A stretch of DNA of 64,000 nt from Paenibacillus odorifer (GTDB lineage: Bacteria > Bacillota > Bacilli > Paenibacillales > Paenibacillaceae): contig NZ_CP009428.1 in the NCBI RefSeq assembly GCF_000758725.1, forward strand, positions 5,518,001 to 5,582,000. The letters run 5' to 3'. Both the position numbers and the translations under genes were made by a program. How positions within the stretch are numbered: position 1 is the first letter of the stretch; each line of letters begins with the position of its first letter. Shown in pieces: positions 7,317 through 17,324 of the stretch. The notes below the pieces were generated by a model. That model ran no database searches. It was not told the origin of the DNA and saw nothing but the letters and a program-made list of their open reading frames with translations.

Positions 7317-10300
7317 TTACTTATAAATCTCTATCACATTTCCAGCTTCCGTGCTGAGACGATCAAAGTCCGCACGTTTGATGCGAACACCACCGTTACG
7401 ATAGCGGTTAGGTGTACCTTCTGTTTGCACTTCCGTACCGTTGATAGTAATTCGACTGATCTCACGACCTGTAAGATGATAGATAAAATCTACCTTAGTG
7501 CCTGCATATTCAAAGCTAAAGTGCATTCCATCCAGCGATTCCGGCAGAATCGGGTCAACAATTAAGTCTCCACCTTCCGTACGGATCCCCAGTGCATTCG
7601 AGATTAACTGGTTCATATAGATCCCAGGACCGCTGGAATAGATTCTCCAGCCACCTTTAACAGCTACGTCACCATTGCGCAGTTTATCGAAATTCTCCTG
7701 TGCCTCATAACGGGTGTTAAATTTACCATCCGAGCTACTGAAATAGGAGTTAGCTTGACGTAGTTCAGCGTTTGGCACCACATCGCGGATTCCGATCGGA
7801 TTAATCGCTGCCAGACCCTTCCAGACCTGATCGGTTTTACCGAGCTTGGCCATAGCCTCTACATAACGGATATGTGCATGCACATATTGAAGTCCAATTT
7901 CCCGGCCAAAGTTAGCCGCTTGCTCCGCACGTTTGAAATGAGTGCTGACCCCGCCAACATATTGAGCTGGACGATTCATCAGACGTACACCGTCAGGGCA
8001 GAATAGTTTATCCTGAATGACATCATAGTGTGCTTCGGCCTGTTCCGGAGTAAGCAGCTCACTGATCATACTGCGCGTCATTGGCAGCAGACGGTACTGG
8101 ATACCTGTTTCTGTGTCACTTGGGTGCACCATAAGCTTAATCTGCTCAGGGTCCTCCATATACAGGAAGCCAGGAATTACTTCGGATTGAAGCATATGAG
8201 TATGGAAATCCTTACGGATTCCTTCCACCATCGCCTTCAGTTCCTCTGCCTCAGCTTGATCAACTGAACGAAGTACCTCTGAGAACTGATTAAGTGTCTG
8301 ATAGGTAAGCGCCACTGTCCAGCTGCTAACCATATACTGCTTCAGCTGTGGATTTGCAGGCTGGAGTGTATCATCCCAGTCTCCATCACCGTAAGAAGAC
8401 AGATGTGTGTCATGCAGGAAATGATCCTTAATATAAGCAATTTCCTTCCGCGCATGATCCAGCAACGTCGCTTTTTCTTCTGTAAAGTCAAAGCTGTGCT
8501 TACGGGTATACGGCACTGTTGCTCCCAAGATGCTGTAATCCTGAGTTACTGCCAAGTAGTCTCCAAGCACCTTAAGCGGCCACACAATAATATCTCCATG
8601 GCTCTCTTCTTGTTGTATCTTCGTGTATTTATCAAACATGAACCATTGTGGCCAGTTGCCATCATCTTCATATTGATGACTATACAGCGTCAGCAAAATT
8701 TCACGAACCTGTTCGTATTTTTGCGTAGCCATGAAATATTCCACAGGTCCCTGACATACATCCCGTGTTCCCCAAGCAGCGCCACCATATTGCTCTAAAC
8801 CATGTGGAACCGAATAGTGAACCAGCATGTTATGTGTGTACCACCAAGTCAGAGCATTAACCTTAAACAGTTCACCTTCTGTTCCGTCCCCAAGCGTCAG
8901 GCGGAAGCCATTCATCACACCAGCATAAAATGCGCGATAAGCAGAAATCTCTTCCTCAGCTGAACGATTTCTTGGAGCAAGTGACTTACCATCCAGAAGG
9001 CCTTGAATATTCAAGGTCCATTCACTGCTGGCAGACAGCTCCAGTACTGCTAACGGTGCTTCAGTTGGTTGAACAGGAGAGACAAGTCTACCTTCATCCT
9101 GCAGAGTTAACTCCGCACCCTGTACCTGTAATTTATACTGTAAGTCAGGATATTCACCAGCACTTAGTGCGCTTCTGTCAGCCGAGAAGATTACTGCTCC
9201 ACCTTCTTGCTTAGATTGATATGGAAGCTCGTATTCGTTAACGTTCATGGTGATTTGATTAGTGACTAAATAACGATAAGCTCGTCCGCTTTCCGAACGC
9301 ACATTCAGGAATATCTCTGGCGAATCTTCGGTGGTGTAGTTCGTAATAATGAAGCATTCACCATCTGTTCTGTAATACCAACGAGCATAGTTGAAACCAA
9401 CCTCAAATAGAGAAGGCATAGTCAGCAAACGATATTCACCGTTCCACTCTACATAAATGCGTTGTCCTGAAGCTTTTGGAATGTTAAGCGCATTTCTTGG
9501 ATTGGACATTAGCTTGTTGAAATTGGTATTTCCAATTACCACCTGGGAGTTAAAGATCCCGTACATATAAGAAGTTGTTGTGATGACCTTATCATTAAGT
9601 CGAGCGTTATCCCCACTCATCAGGATATGGCCGTGTGGCCGCTCTACGCGCATTTCTTTCTCTTTTAATACTACGTGCTCATAATTCTCCGTGAAAAAAG
9701 AAAGTAGTGTGCCTCCTTCTCTCTCCTCCTGATAACGAACCGGAAACAAGACCTCGATCTCTTTCTCTGTCAGCGAATCTGCAGCCAGCGGTGCTCCCAG
9801 CTCCTTCGAAAAGAAAGAACGTTCAAGTGCTGCTTCAGCTTCTAAAGGTAAATCTTTAACAGCATCCCAAGCCGCAGCAATATCATTAGCAAATTCTAGC
9901 GCAGTGATCGCTTCTGGATGATCTTGCTTAAACAATCCGTAGAACACAAACCGTGTTTCCCCGCTCAGCTTCACCCGTTCCGATTGCAGCGCAGTATATG
10001 CGAATTCATATTGATAGATTTCATTACTTAATTGCTCACGACCCAAGCTCTCTGGTTGGTTGGTTTCTTTATAGGACAGTCCAAAGAATTGAAAACCATC
10101 TGTTGAGAAGCTCGTTGCCTTGGTAAGTGAACCCTGTTGCAGATATGGGAATTTCCCGCCCTGTGGCTGATTCTGTCTAGAGCAAACAACGTACCCTTTG
10201 GATTGATCCTCAAATACCGCATGATCGATATACTGTGACAAGTAAGCTTCATTACTGCGGACAGCGGCGATATCAGCAATCCCTACATCCTGTCCGTACA

Positions 10301-10661
10301 CGAGATCTACCTCTGCATTTTGTCCAGTAAGCTTCACATCCCAGAACCAAGTTCCTCCTGCAGTAGGGGTGAAAATAACTTGATATTCTATATTTTCAGC
10401 AGTACCTTCCCAAACCAAACGGTTTCCAGCCTTACGTACAGTGCTTGAAGAATGAATGCCAAGCAAAGGAATGGCTTGAATGTTTCCATCATTGTGCACT
10501 CGCAAATATAGATTGGATAATGAGCCGTCCACAATGCTTGGCAGCAATTGATTGATCATTGTCCGTTCGTAAAGGACTTGGAACAAGTCCCCGCTGTTTG
10601 TAAAAGTGAAGGATAGATCCCCGGCGTTTAAACGGATGTTAGTATTCAAATTAGTAGTCAT
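7317..10661 (-). CDS. GH94 phosphorylase, probable 1,2-beta-oligoglucan phosphorylase
   Basis: The 1114-residue length and N-terminal beta-sandwich followed by a helical catalytic domain fit the long GH94 subgroup that includes 1,2-beta-oligoglucan phosphorylase (about 1090 residues in Listeria innocua). The GH94 catalytic-acid motif is visible near residue 760 (YGDGDWDDTLQP). Such enzymes split sophoro-oligosaccharides with phosphate to give glucose 1-phosphate, saving ATP. No signal peptide is seen, so it acts in the cytoplasm. It is the last gene of a LacI-esterase-ABC-GH3-GH94 operon, the same set as the Listeria locus, and this order carries much of the substrate assignment. Other GH94 specificities (cellobiose, laminaribiose) cannot be excluded by eye. 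Confidence 0.82.
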   Translation of the reverse strand: MTTNLNTNIRLNAGDLSFTFTNSGDLFQVLYERTMINQLLPSIVDGSLSNLYLRVHNDGNIQAIPLLGIHSSSTVRKAGNRLVWEGTAENIEYQVIFTPTAGGTWFWDVKLTGQNAEVDLVYGQDVGIADIAAVRSNEAYLSQYIDHAVFEDQSKGYVVCSRQNQPQGGKFPYLQQGSLTKATSFSTDGFQFFGLSYKETNQPESLGREQLSNEIYQYEFAYTALQSERVKLSGETRFVFYGLFKQDHPEAITALEFANDIAAAWDAVKDLPLEAEAALERSFFSKELGAPLAADSLTEKEIEVLFPVRYQEEREGGTLLSFFTENYEHVVLKEKEMRVERPHGHILMSGDNARLNDKVITTTSYMYGIFNSQVVIGNTNFNKLMSNPRNALNIPKASGQRIYVEWNGEYRLLTMPSLFEVGFNYARWYYRTDGECFIITNYTTEDSPEIFLNVRSESGRAYRYLVTNQITMNVNEYELPYQSKQEGGAVIFSADRSALSAGEYPDLQYKLQVQGAELTLQDEGRLVSPVQPTEAPLAVLELSASSEWTLNIQGLLDGKSLAPRNRSAEEEISAYRAFYAGVMNGFRLTLGDGTEGELFKVNALTWWYTHNMLVHYSVPHGLEQYGGAAWGTRDVCQGPVEYFMATQKYEQVREILLTLYSHQYEDDGNWPQWFMFDKYTKIQQEESHGDIIVWPLKVLGDYLAVTQDYSILGATVPYTRKHSFDFTEEKATLLDHARKEIAYIKDHFLHDTHLSSYGDGDWDDTLQPANPQLKQYMVSSWTVALTYQTLNQFSEVLRSVDQAEAEELKAMVEGIRKDFHTHMLQSEVIPGFLYMEDPEQIKLMVHPSDTETGIQYRLLPMTRSMISELLTPEQAEAHYDVIQDKLFCPDGVRLMNRPAQYVGGVSTHFKRAEQAANFGREIGLQYVHAHIRYVEAMAKLGKTDQVWKGLAAINPIGIRDVVPNAELRQANSYFSSSDGKFNTRYEAQENFDKLRNGDVAVKGGWRIYSSGPGIYMNQLISNALGIRTEGGDLIVDPILPESLDGMHFSFEYAGTKVDFIYHLTGREISRITINGTEVQTEGTPNRYRNGGVRIKRADFDRLSTEAGNVIEIYK

Positions 10662-10707
10662 ATTTTACACTTCCTCCATTACGGCGTTACTGCCGTATAT
10701 ATTCTAC

Positions 10708-12876
10708 TTATGCTAATGTTAAGCAAAAATCCCGTTCTTTAACCTCATTGCTGTTCGAACCGACGAATAATTTAAATCGTCCCGGATCACTGCTAAAGCT
10801 TAGATCGCTATGATAATAACGAAGCTGCTGTTCGGTAAGGGTAAAGGTCACTTCACGACTTTCCCCTGGTGAGAGGTTGATTTTGGCAAAATCCTTCAGT
10901 TCCTTCATTGGTCTGACGACCTCTCCGGAAATGTCTCGGATATACAGCTGCACTACCTCTTCCCCATCTACTTCTCCAGTATTGGTCACCGTAACGGTTA
11001 TTTCAATAGGCTGATTTTCAGTCATGATTTCACCGGACAGAATTGGTTCACTATAGCTAAATGTCGTATAGCTTAGTCCAAAACCAAATGGCAAAAGCGG
11101 CTCATTAGGAATATCCAGATATTGCGAGACATAACGTTTGTCGGCACCCGGAGCATGAAGTGGGCGTCCAGTGTTGAAATGATTGTAATAGACTGGAATC
11201 TGCCCAACGGATACCGGGAAAGACATCGTTAATCTTCCTGAAGGATTCTCATCTCCATAAAGTAGACTGGCAATTGCCGCTCCGCCTTCACTGCCTGGGA
11301 ACCAAGCTTCCAGAATAGCATCTGCATGCTCGTACACACCGGCCAAGTCTAGTGGACGTCCATTAAACAACACCACCACGATAGGCTTATTCAGCTGTTT
11401 CAGACGTTGTAAAAGCTCAAGCTGCGCTTCGGGCAAACGGATATCTGAACGGCTGCCCGCTTCTCCACTCATCTCTGAATGTTCACCAAGCGCCAGTACA
11501 ATCACATCAGCTTGCTTAGCAGCCGCTTCCGCCTCCAGCCACTGTTCCTCTGTAAAGCTATCGACTCCAGAACCTTCTGCAACAGTAATCTTACCCGCAC
11601 CTGCGCGAGCTTGAAGTGCCGGTGCAAGACGGCTTGCCTCTTCCGTTGAACCCAACCACGACCACGGTCCAAGAATATCTCCGCTAGTAGCAAACGGTCC
11701 AATTAGCGCAATCCGTTGCTCTGCAGCAAGCGGCAGAACCTGATCATTCTTGAGCAGTACGCAGGATTTAGCCGCCAACTCACGCGCCGCATTTCGATGA
11801 TCTTCACAGAAGATTACCTCACGCTCTTTCTCAACGTCAGCTCCGCGGAACGGATGCTCGAACAAGCCCAATCTTTGCTTCAATTTCAAAATACGAAGCA
11901 CAGCTTCATCAATAATCTTCTCATCTACTTGCCCATCTGCAACAAGCGCCGGAAGCTGATGAACGTAACAAGCCGTCATCATCTCGATGTCTACACCAGC
12001 TTTGATGGCTTTAAGTGCTGCCTCAGCCTCATCCTCGGCGACACCATGTGGGATCAGTTCCTTCACTGCACCCCAATCCGAAATCAATACGCCATCAAAT
12101 CCCCATTCCTCACGAAGCAGCTGGCGAAGCAGCTTAACGTTGCCGCTTATCGGAATCCCATCAATCGTATTAAATGAAGTCATGACCATTTCTGCACCTT
12201 CATCCAGTGCTGCACGATAGGCTGGCAGATAATATTCACGCAGCTGCCGTTCCGATAAATCCACCGTATTATAATCACGACCGCCTTCGGATAGACCATA
12301 GGCAGCAAAGTGCTTGATACAAGCCGCCAGACGATCCACATCACCAGTCAAGTCGCTTCCTTGAAATCCGCGCACAAACGCACGGGCAAACCTACCATTC
12401 AAATATGGATCTTCTCCTGTAGATTCCATTACTCTTCCCCAACGCGGGTCCCGTACAAGATCCGCCATTGGCGCATAAGTAACGTGCACACCGGAGACTG
12501 CCGCTTCTTTAGCCGCAATCTCGGCGCTCAGCTCTGCGCGATCCATATCCCAAGAGCAGCCAATTGCCAGCGGGACCGGAAAAATCGTCTTGAAGCCATG
12601 CACAATATCCGCCATCATCAGCAAGGGAATGCCCAATCTATTTTTGCGTAAATGGGCTTCCTGAACCGCAATGACTTGCGCTGCACCTGATAGACCAAGT
12701 ACAGAGCCGCTGCTCTCGATCATGTGGTCCGTAATTCCCATGGATGCCATAGGGCCAGTGATTTGTCCTCCATCCTCTGCCCCTTCATAGAAATTAGCGG
12801 CTAGCTGCTGCAATTGTGCAATCTTTTCTTCAAGCGTCATCTGGTTCAACAAGGTAGTCAGTTGCTGCTCATTCAT
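10708..12876 (-). CDS. GH3 beta-glucosidase
   Basis: This 722-residue retaining beta-glucosidase has the GH3 (alpha/beta)8 domain, the alpha/beta sandwich domain, and a C-terminal fibronectin III-like domain (PILSGEIMTENQPIEITVTVTNTG onward). The nucleophile is Asp267 in LISDWGAV, and KHF and GED motifs of the family are present. I chose the ATG at 12876 because AATGGAGG lies seven bases upstream; a longer frame from TTG 12897 would place that ribosome binding site inside the gene. No export signal is seen. With the GH94 enzyme it would degrade imported beta-linked gluco-oligosaccharides. The Listeria homologue next to its phosphorylase acts on beta-1,2-linkages. Confidence 0.93.
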   Translation of the reverse strand: MNEQQLTTLLNQMTLEEKIAQLQQLAANFYEGAEDGGQITGPMASMGITDHMIESSGSVLGLSGAAQVIAVQEAHLRKNRLGIPLLMMADIVHGFKTIFPVPLAIGCSWDMDRAELSAEIAAKEAAVSGVHVTYAPMADLVRDPRWGRVMESTGEDPYLNGRFARAFVRGFQGSDLTGDVDRLAACIKHFAAYGLSEGGRDYNTVDLSERQLREYYLPAYRAALDEGAEMVMTSFNTIDGIPISGNVKLLRQLLREEWGFDGVLISDWGAVKELIPHGVAEDEAEAALKAIKAGVDIEMMTACYVHQLPALVADGQVDEKIIDEAVLRILKLKQRLGLFEHPFRGADVEKEREVIFCEDHRNAARELAAKSCVLLKNDQVLPLAAEQRIALIGPFATSGDILGPWSWLGSTEEASRLAPALQARAGAGKITVAEGSGVDSFTEEQWLEAEAAAKQADVIVLALGEHSEMSGEAGSRSDIRLPEAQLELLQRLKQLNKPIVVVLFNGRPLDLAGVYEHADAILEAWFPGSEGGAAIASLLYGDENPSGRLTMSFPVSVGQIPVYYNHFNTGRPLHAPGADKRYVSQYLDIPNEPLLPFGFGLSYTTFSYSEPILSGEIMTENQPIEITVTVTNTGEVDGEEVVQLYIRDISGEVVRPMKELKDFAKINLSPGESREVTFTLTEQQLRYYHSDLSFSSDPGRFKLFVGSNSNEVKERDFCLTLA

Positions 12877-12917
12877 TTCAAATCCTCCATTGTTCAATTC
12901 TGCCGATGCCTATGAAT

Positions 12918-12952
12918 GGAAAAACCCGTGTGCAAGAATTGCACGCGGGTCC
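12918..12952 (-). terminator. Intra-operon terminator after the binding-protein gene
   Basis: On the minus strand ACCCGCGTGCAA and TTGCACACGGGT form a hairpin with a TTC loop, followed by TTTTCC. It lies between the solute-binding protein gene and the GH3 gene, so it probably lowers expression of the two enzymes relative to the transporter. Confidence 0.8.
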
Positions 12953-12985
12953 TGTAGGTTCATTCCTACATGCATAGGGCGAAAG

Positions 12986-14590
12986 CTATTTTTTTAGATT
13001 GTTTAGTTCATCTAGAACCGGCTGAACGAGGGATTGTTTGCTCTTAACCCATTCTTTCCAGTTCGTCTCTAGATCGCCTGGTTTCAAAATCAGGTTAGTG
13101 TATTCTGTAGCATAGTCAAAGGAAGCCTGATTTTTAGCCTTGGAATCATACAACTGGTAATCCCAGTCATATTCAGCCGTTGCTTTGTCTTTTAAAGCAA
13201 GCTCAGCTTTTTCTTTGAACAGTTCTACAGAACGATCGCGATATTCTTTTTTGATCGCAGGGTTCACGATACTAAAGTCATCCGCCAAGACATACAGTCC
13301 TTCAAAACGGTTCGGATATTTCTTATCCAATGTTGTTCCTTCAGGGAGTAGGCTGATTAATTCGCCATTTTCGCCTTTTTTCCAATCTGTTCCTTCAAAG
13401 CCCAAGTTAACGGTCAATTGACCTTCTTTACTTGTTGTGTATTCCATGAAGTCCATAATCCGTTCAAACTTCTCTTTGCTAATATCTGGCGAGAAGATTA
13501 CAGCAGACCAGAAGTTAACTTGATCGAGGTTACGATATTTACCGTCATCGCCAAGCACAATAGCTGTGTGTACTAGGTCATCACTATTTACACCTAGGTT
13601 ATCTTTCATTTTAACGTCCATGTCTTTTCTGTAAGAAGCCAAACCACCTAGACTCGTAATACCGGAAACACCGTTAACTGTGAACTTTTGGCCAGATTCG
13701 CCATTTTTCCAAGTATAAAACTCAGGGTGCAGTAATCCTTCTTTATAAGTAGTTTGAAGTTCTTTCAGTGCCGCTAACGTTTCATCGTTGGCTGGACCCC
13801 ATTGGTATTTGCCATCTGCATCTTTATAGAATGCTGACTCTACTCTGGAGTGCACGCTATTAGCCATTACAATATTAGTCAAAGCATCGTTGATGTCATA
13901 AGAAATAGGAATGAGTTTATCTCCTACCTTGCCAGGGTCTTTCTCTTTAAGCAATCTAGCAAATTCCATCAGTTCTGTAGTAGTGTAGGCATCTTTCAAT
14001 TCAAAACCAACGGCTTTAGCCCAGTCAGAACGCAGAGCAATTACTCCGATTTGGTTAATGAGCGGATCTGCCGGCTTGTTCTCAAAGTATACCGGTCTTG
14101 GCAGAACATAAGTGCCACCTACCGCTTTCTCCAATTCATCGCCAAGTCCTGTCAGCTTATAAGCGGCTGCCACATTCGGCCAACGTTCTTTCCAGTCATC
14201 TGGCAGCTTGTACAGCAGTCCTTGATCAATGTAATTAAGCGCATCACCGTGAACATAGTTCCAGCTTGCTACGTCAGGAAGATCACCAGAGTTAATCCAC
14301 AGGCGCAGCTTCTCAGCCCATGAATCCCATTCAATATAGTTGTAATCCCATTTAATATTGAACTTATCCGTAAAATATTTATGATACACGTTATCAAAAT
14401 CAGATTCTGTTGTCTTAATGGTACTGGCTAACGAAATCTTCAACTCGTCTTTATATCCATCTGTTGGATTGCCTGAATTTCCGCTATTAGCATTGTTGTC
14501 TGAGCTTGAGCATGCTGCCAACATGATTGGAGTAAGACATAAAACACCGGCAAGGATTGACTTTACAGATTTTCTTTTTAAAATATTCAT
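12986..14590 (-). CDS. Sugar-binding lipoprotein of a CUT1 ABC importer
   Basis: The 534-residue protein starts with a lipoprotein signal (KRKSVKSILAGVLCLTPIMLAAC; the lipobox is LAAC), followed by an Asn/Ser-rich linker and a family 1 extracellular solute-binding fold. The ATG at 14590 has AAGGAGG five bases upstream; the longer frame to 14641 lacks such a site. It would capture oligosaccharides at the cell surface and pass them to the permeases encoded upstream. In Listeria the protein in this position binds sophoro-oligosaccharides. No ATPase gene is present, so a shared MsmX-type ATPase is expected. Confidence 0.92.
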   Translation of the reverse strand: MNILKRKSVKSILAGVLCLTPIMLAACSSSDNNANSGNSGNPTDGYKDELKISLASTIKTTESDFDNVYHKYFTDKFNIKWDYNYIEWDSWAEKLRLWINSGDLPDVASWNYVHGDALNYIDQGLLYKLPDDWKERWPNVAAAYKLTGLGDELEKAVGGTYVLPRPVYFENKPADPLINQIGVIALRSDWAKAVGFELKDAYTTTELMEFARLLKEKDPGKVGDKLIPISYDINDALTNIVMANSVHSRVESAFYKDADGKYQWGPANDETLAALKELQTTYKEGLLHPEFYTWKNGESGQKFTVNGVSGITSLGGLASYRKDMDVKMKDNLGVNSDDLVHTAIVLGDDGKYRNLDQVNFWSAVIFSPDISKEKFERIMDFMEYTTSKEGQLTVNLGFEGTDWKKGENGELISLLPEGTTLDKKYPNRFEGLYVLADDFSIVNPAIKKEYRDRSVELFKEKAELALKDKATAEYDWDYQLYDSKAKNQASFDYATEYTNLILKPGDLETNWKEWVKSKQSLVQPVLDELNNLKK

Positions 14591-14647
14591 TTTGTCCTCC
14601 TTAAATTGTGTGACTGACCCTCTTTTGTATGGATAAATCATAAATCC

Positions 14648-15547
14648 CTAGGTCTTGATAGCCCCTGTCAGTACTCCTTTGGCAAAGTGCTTTTGGAGCA
14701 TTGGGAAGAAACACATAATAGGAACCATGGTAACGAACACTGCCGCCATTTTCATACCCATGGAGAATGATTGTTTACCCACTGCGTCAACACTTGTTGC
14801 ATTCGATGCATTCACTTGGGCTTCCATAATGATAGATCGCAACACGTTTTGCAGTGGCATCTGATCCGCTTTCCGCAGGAAGATCATGGCGTCATACCAT
14901 CCATTCCAGAAGGCTACTCCGTAGAACAGTGTGATGGTAGCTACGATTGGAGCAGATAATGGCAGGACTACAGAGAATAGGATTCTCCATTCCCCAGCAC
15001 CATCAAGTCGCGCAGATTCCATCAGGGACTCAGGCAGACTGCTAAAATAGTTCGACATCAGAATCAGGTTAAACGCACTGAAGCTTCCAGCCAGAATAAC
15101 TGACCAAAGGTTGCCTGTCAGATGCAGATCCTTCATCACCAGATACAAAGGTACAATCCCGCCATTAAAAATCATTGTGAACAGGACAAGCATAAAAATC
15201 AGCTTTTTACCCGGGAATTTATTGCGGCTAAGGCCGTAAGCCATACTTGTCGTTAAGAACAAGCTAAGCGGGAGTCCTAAGATTAAGATCTTAAAGGTAT
15301 TCCAATACCCTGTCCCGATCCGCCCATCAGCAAAGAGTGCCCGATAGGATTCCAGTGTTGGGTTCTTCGGAAATAACATCATAGGGTTATCAGCGTATTC
15401 TTTTTGCGTAGAAAAAGAAATCATAATGACATTCCAGAATGGAATAAGAATGGCCAAAGCGCCCACACTCAGAATTACGAAAATCACATAATCCATAGCG
15501 GTCATTTTTTTATGGTCTTGCATAATTGTCAGCTTTTTTTTACTCAT
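14648..15547 (-). CDS. ABC permease, carbohydrate type (MalG/YtcP-like)
   Basis: The 299-residue membrane protein has about six hydrophobic segments and the binding-protein-dependent permease EAA loop (ESARLDGAGEWRILFSVVLPLSAP), which contacts the ATPase. The ATG at 15547 follows GAAAGGAG. It pairs with the LplB-like permease encoded 17 bp upstream, and the binding protein is encoded 57 bp downstream. Confidence 0.93.
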   Translation of the reverse strand: MSKKKLTIMQDHKKMTAMDYVIFVILSVGALAILIPFWNVIMISFSTQKEYADNPMMLFPKNPTLESYRALFADGRIGTGYWNTFKILILGLPLSLFLTTSMAYGLSRNKFPGKKLIFMLVLFTMIFNGGIVPLYLVMKDLHLTGNLWSVILAGSFSAFNLILMSNYFSSLPESLMESARLDGAGEWRILFSVVLPLSAPIVATITLFYGVAFWNGWYDAMIFLRKADQMPLQNVLRSIIMEAQVNASNATSVDAVGKQSFSMGMKMAAVFVTMVPIMCFFPMLQKHFAKGVLTGAIKT

Positions 15548-15564
15548 ACATTTGCACTCCTTTC

Positions 15565-16521
15565 TTACCGGAATAAACCGTCTCCGCCCATAAGTTTGGC
15601 AGCTCTATCTGCCAGAATCAGCAGAATCATATTAACAAGTGAACGGAACAAACTGACTGCAGTGGAGAATGAAAAGTCTGTTGAAGACTGGAACGTGATT
15701 CGGTAGATATACACATCTAGTACTTCTGAGACGTTTTTCGTTGCAGCGTTGCTCAAGTTAAAGATTTGGTCAAATCCAGATGACATCAGGCCACCGACGG
15801 AAAGGATAAACATAATCGTAATCGTCGGAAGAATGTTAGGCAGAGTAATGCGGAACATTTGCTGCAAGCGTGTAGCACCATCAATCTGTGCGGATTCATA
15901 TTGGTCTGTATCAATACCAGAGATAGCGGCCATAAAGATAATGGCTCCCCAACCTGCTGATTTCCAGATATCCGTAAGATACAACATCGGAACGAACATT
16001 TTTTCAGAACCCAGGAAGTTAATGCCTGTCCCGCCAAACATTTGAATGAGGCTGTTGACCAGTCCATCATAGGAAAGCACATTGATAACAACCCCGGATA
16101 CTACGATCCATGACAGAAAGTTCGGAAATGTGAACACCGTCTGTAAAGCTTTTTTGTAACGATTCATGCGCAGTTCATTCAGCAGCAAGGCCAATATGAT
16201 TGGAAAAGGGAACTGAATAATCAGCTTGCCGATGTTAATGGTTAACGTTCTCCATACGGCGTCAATAAAAGCCGGGTCACGGAACACATAGGTGAAATTC
16301 TCGAATCCGCTCCATGGGCTGCCCCAAATTCCTAAATTCGCTTTAAAATCTTTAAAAGCCAGAGATAGACCACCCATCGGCAGATAAGCAAATAGGAAAA
16401 GCCACACTAGTCCAGGAAGCACCAGAGTATAGACCATTCTGTTCTTCCAGACTTCTCTTAGGAACAGTTGGAATCTGCTGTCGTTCATTTTTTTAGCCGG
16501 TATTGCAACTTCGGATTTCAA
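15565..16521 (-). CDS. ABC permease, LplB/MalF type
   Basis: About 318 residues, with six predicted membrane segments starting at VYTLVLPGLVWLFLFAYLP and an EAA loop (ESAQIDGATRLQQMFRITLP). I favour the TTG start at 16521 because GTGAGGAG lies seven bases before it; the frame can also be read from GTG 16536, which overlaps that ribosome binding site. It forms the heterodimeric pore with the next permease. The LplB/YtcP pair is typical of large polysaccharide-fragment importers in Paenibacillus. Confidence 0.92.
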   Translation of the reverse strand: MKSEVAIPAKKMNDSRFQLFLREVWKNRMVYTLVLPGLVWLFLFAYLPMGGLSLAFKDFKANLGIWGSPWSGFENFTYVFRDPAFIDAVWRTLTINIGKLIIQFPFPIILALLLNELRMNRYKKALQTVFTFPNFLSWIVVSGVVINVLSYDGLVNSLIQMFGGTGINFLGSEKMFVPMLYLTDIWKSAGWGAIIFMAAISGIDTDQYESAQIDGATRLQQMFRITLPNILPTITIMFILSVGGLMSSGFDQIFNLSNAATKNVSEVLDVYIYRITFQSSTDFSFSTAVSLFRSLVNMILLILADRAAKLMGGDGLFR

Positions 16522-16550
16522 TTTGCATCTCCTCACTCTGCTTATGTCTT

Positions 16551-17300
16551 TTAGTTGTACAAGAAATCAAAGGTTGTCTTCAGATGCTCCTCCCAGAATC
16601 GCCATTCATGAGTTCCAGGGGTCTCAACATACTGAAATTCATAAGGGGTCGTCTCCAGGTGAGCTGCGAATTCCCGATTCATCTCCACAAACGGATCTTC
16701 CGAACCACAGCAAGTCAGAATCGAAGGCAGGTTACGTCTATCGTCGACCAATTTAGCGGCTAAAGCGTACAGATCCTGATCCGGCTTAATTTGTAAGCGT
16801 TTTCCAAAAGTACCCGCCATCTCCCTCGCCATGTCCTTGGACATTTGCGGATCGTTTAATCGTTTCTGGAGATCGGTAACTCCTGATAACGAAACCACTT
16901 TGCTGTAACGCTCGGGATAGGTAAGTGCACATTTCAGAGCGCCATACCCGCCCATCGATAAACCAGCGATATACGTCTTCTGCGGATTATCATCCAACCT
17001 CATCATTCGGCCACAAAGCTCGGGAAGCTCATGGGTCACATAGTAGAAGTAGTCCAGTCCGTACTCCATGTCTGTATAATAGCTCCTGTTTACTTGCGGC
17101 ATTATGACTGTACAACCATATTGACTTGCATACTGCTCAATAGTAGTCATCCTGTGCCAAGTACTGGCGTTATCACCAGCACCATGCAGCAGGTAGAGCG
17201 TTCCTCCAGACATGTTGCCTGAATCGACGGGGGAGATAATACTGATGGTCGTTGTCATTCTCAAAGTAGGAGAGCCTGTCTCAACTGTTAATAATGCCAT
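16551..17300 (-). CDS. Alpha/beta-hydrolase esterase (esterase D/FrmB-like)
   Basis: The 249-residue protein has the putative esterase fold. The triad can be read as Ser115 (GLSMGGYG), Asp202 (GSEDPFV) and His231 (GTHEW), with LLHGAGD forming the oxyanion region. There is no signal peptide. It sits between the LacI gene and the permeases and belongs to the operon. A role in removing acyl groups such as acetyl or succinyl from imported glucans would suit the neighbours, but this is inference. S-formylglutathione hydrolase and general carboxylesterase activities are alternatives. Confidence 0.88.
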   Translation of the reverse strand: MALLTVETGSPTLRMTTTISIISPVDSGNMSGGTLYLLHGAGDNASTWHRMTTIEQYASQYGCTVIMPQVNRSYYTDMEYGLDYFYYVTHELPELCGRMMRLDDNPQKTYIAGLSMGGYGALKCALTYPERYSKVVSLSGVTDLQKRLNDPQMSKDMAREMAGTFGKRLQIKPDQDLYALAAKLVDDRRNLPSILTCCGSEDPFVEMNREFAAHLETTPYEFQYVETPGTHEWRFWEEHLKTTFDFLYN

Positions 17301-17324
17301 GAGTTATCTCCTTTTCGTTCTTAT

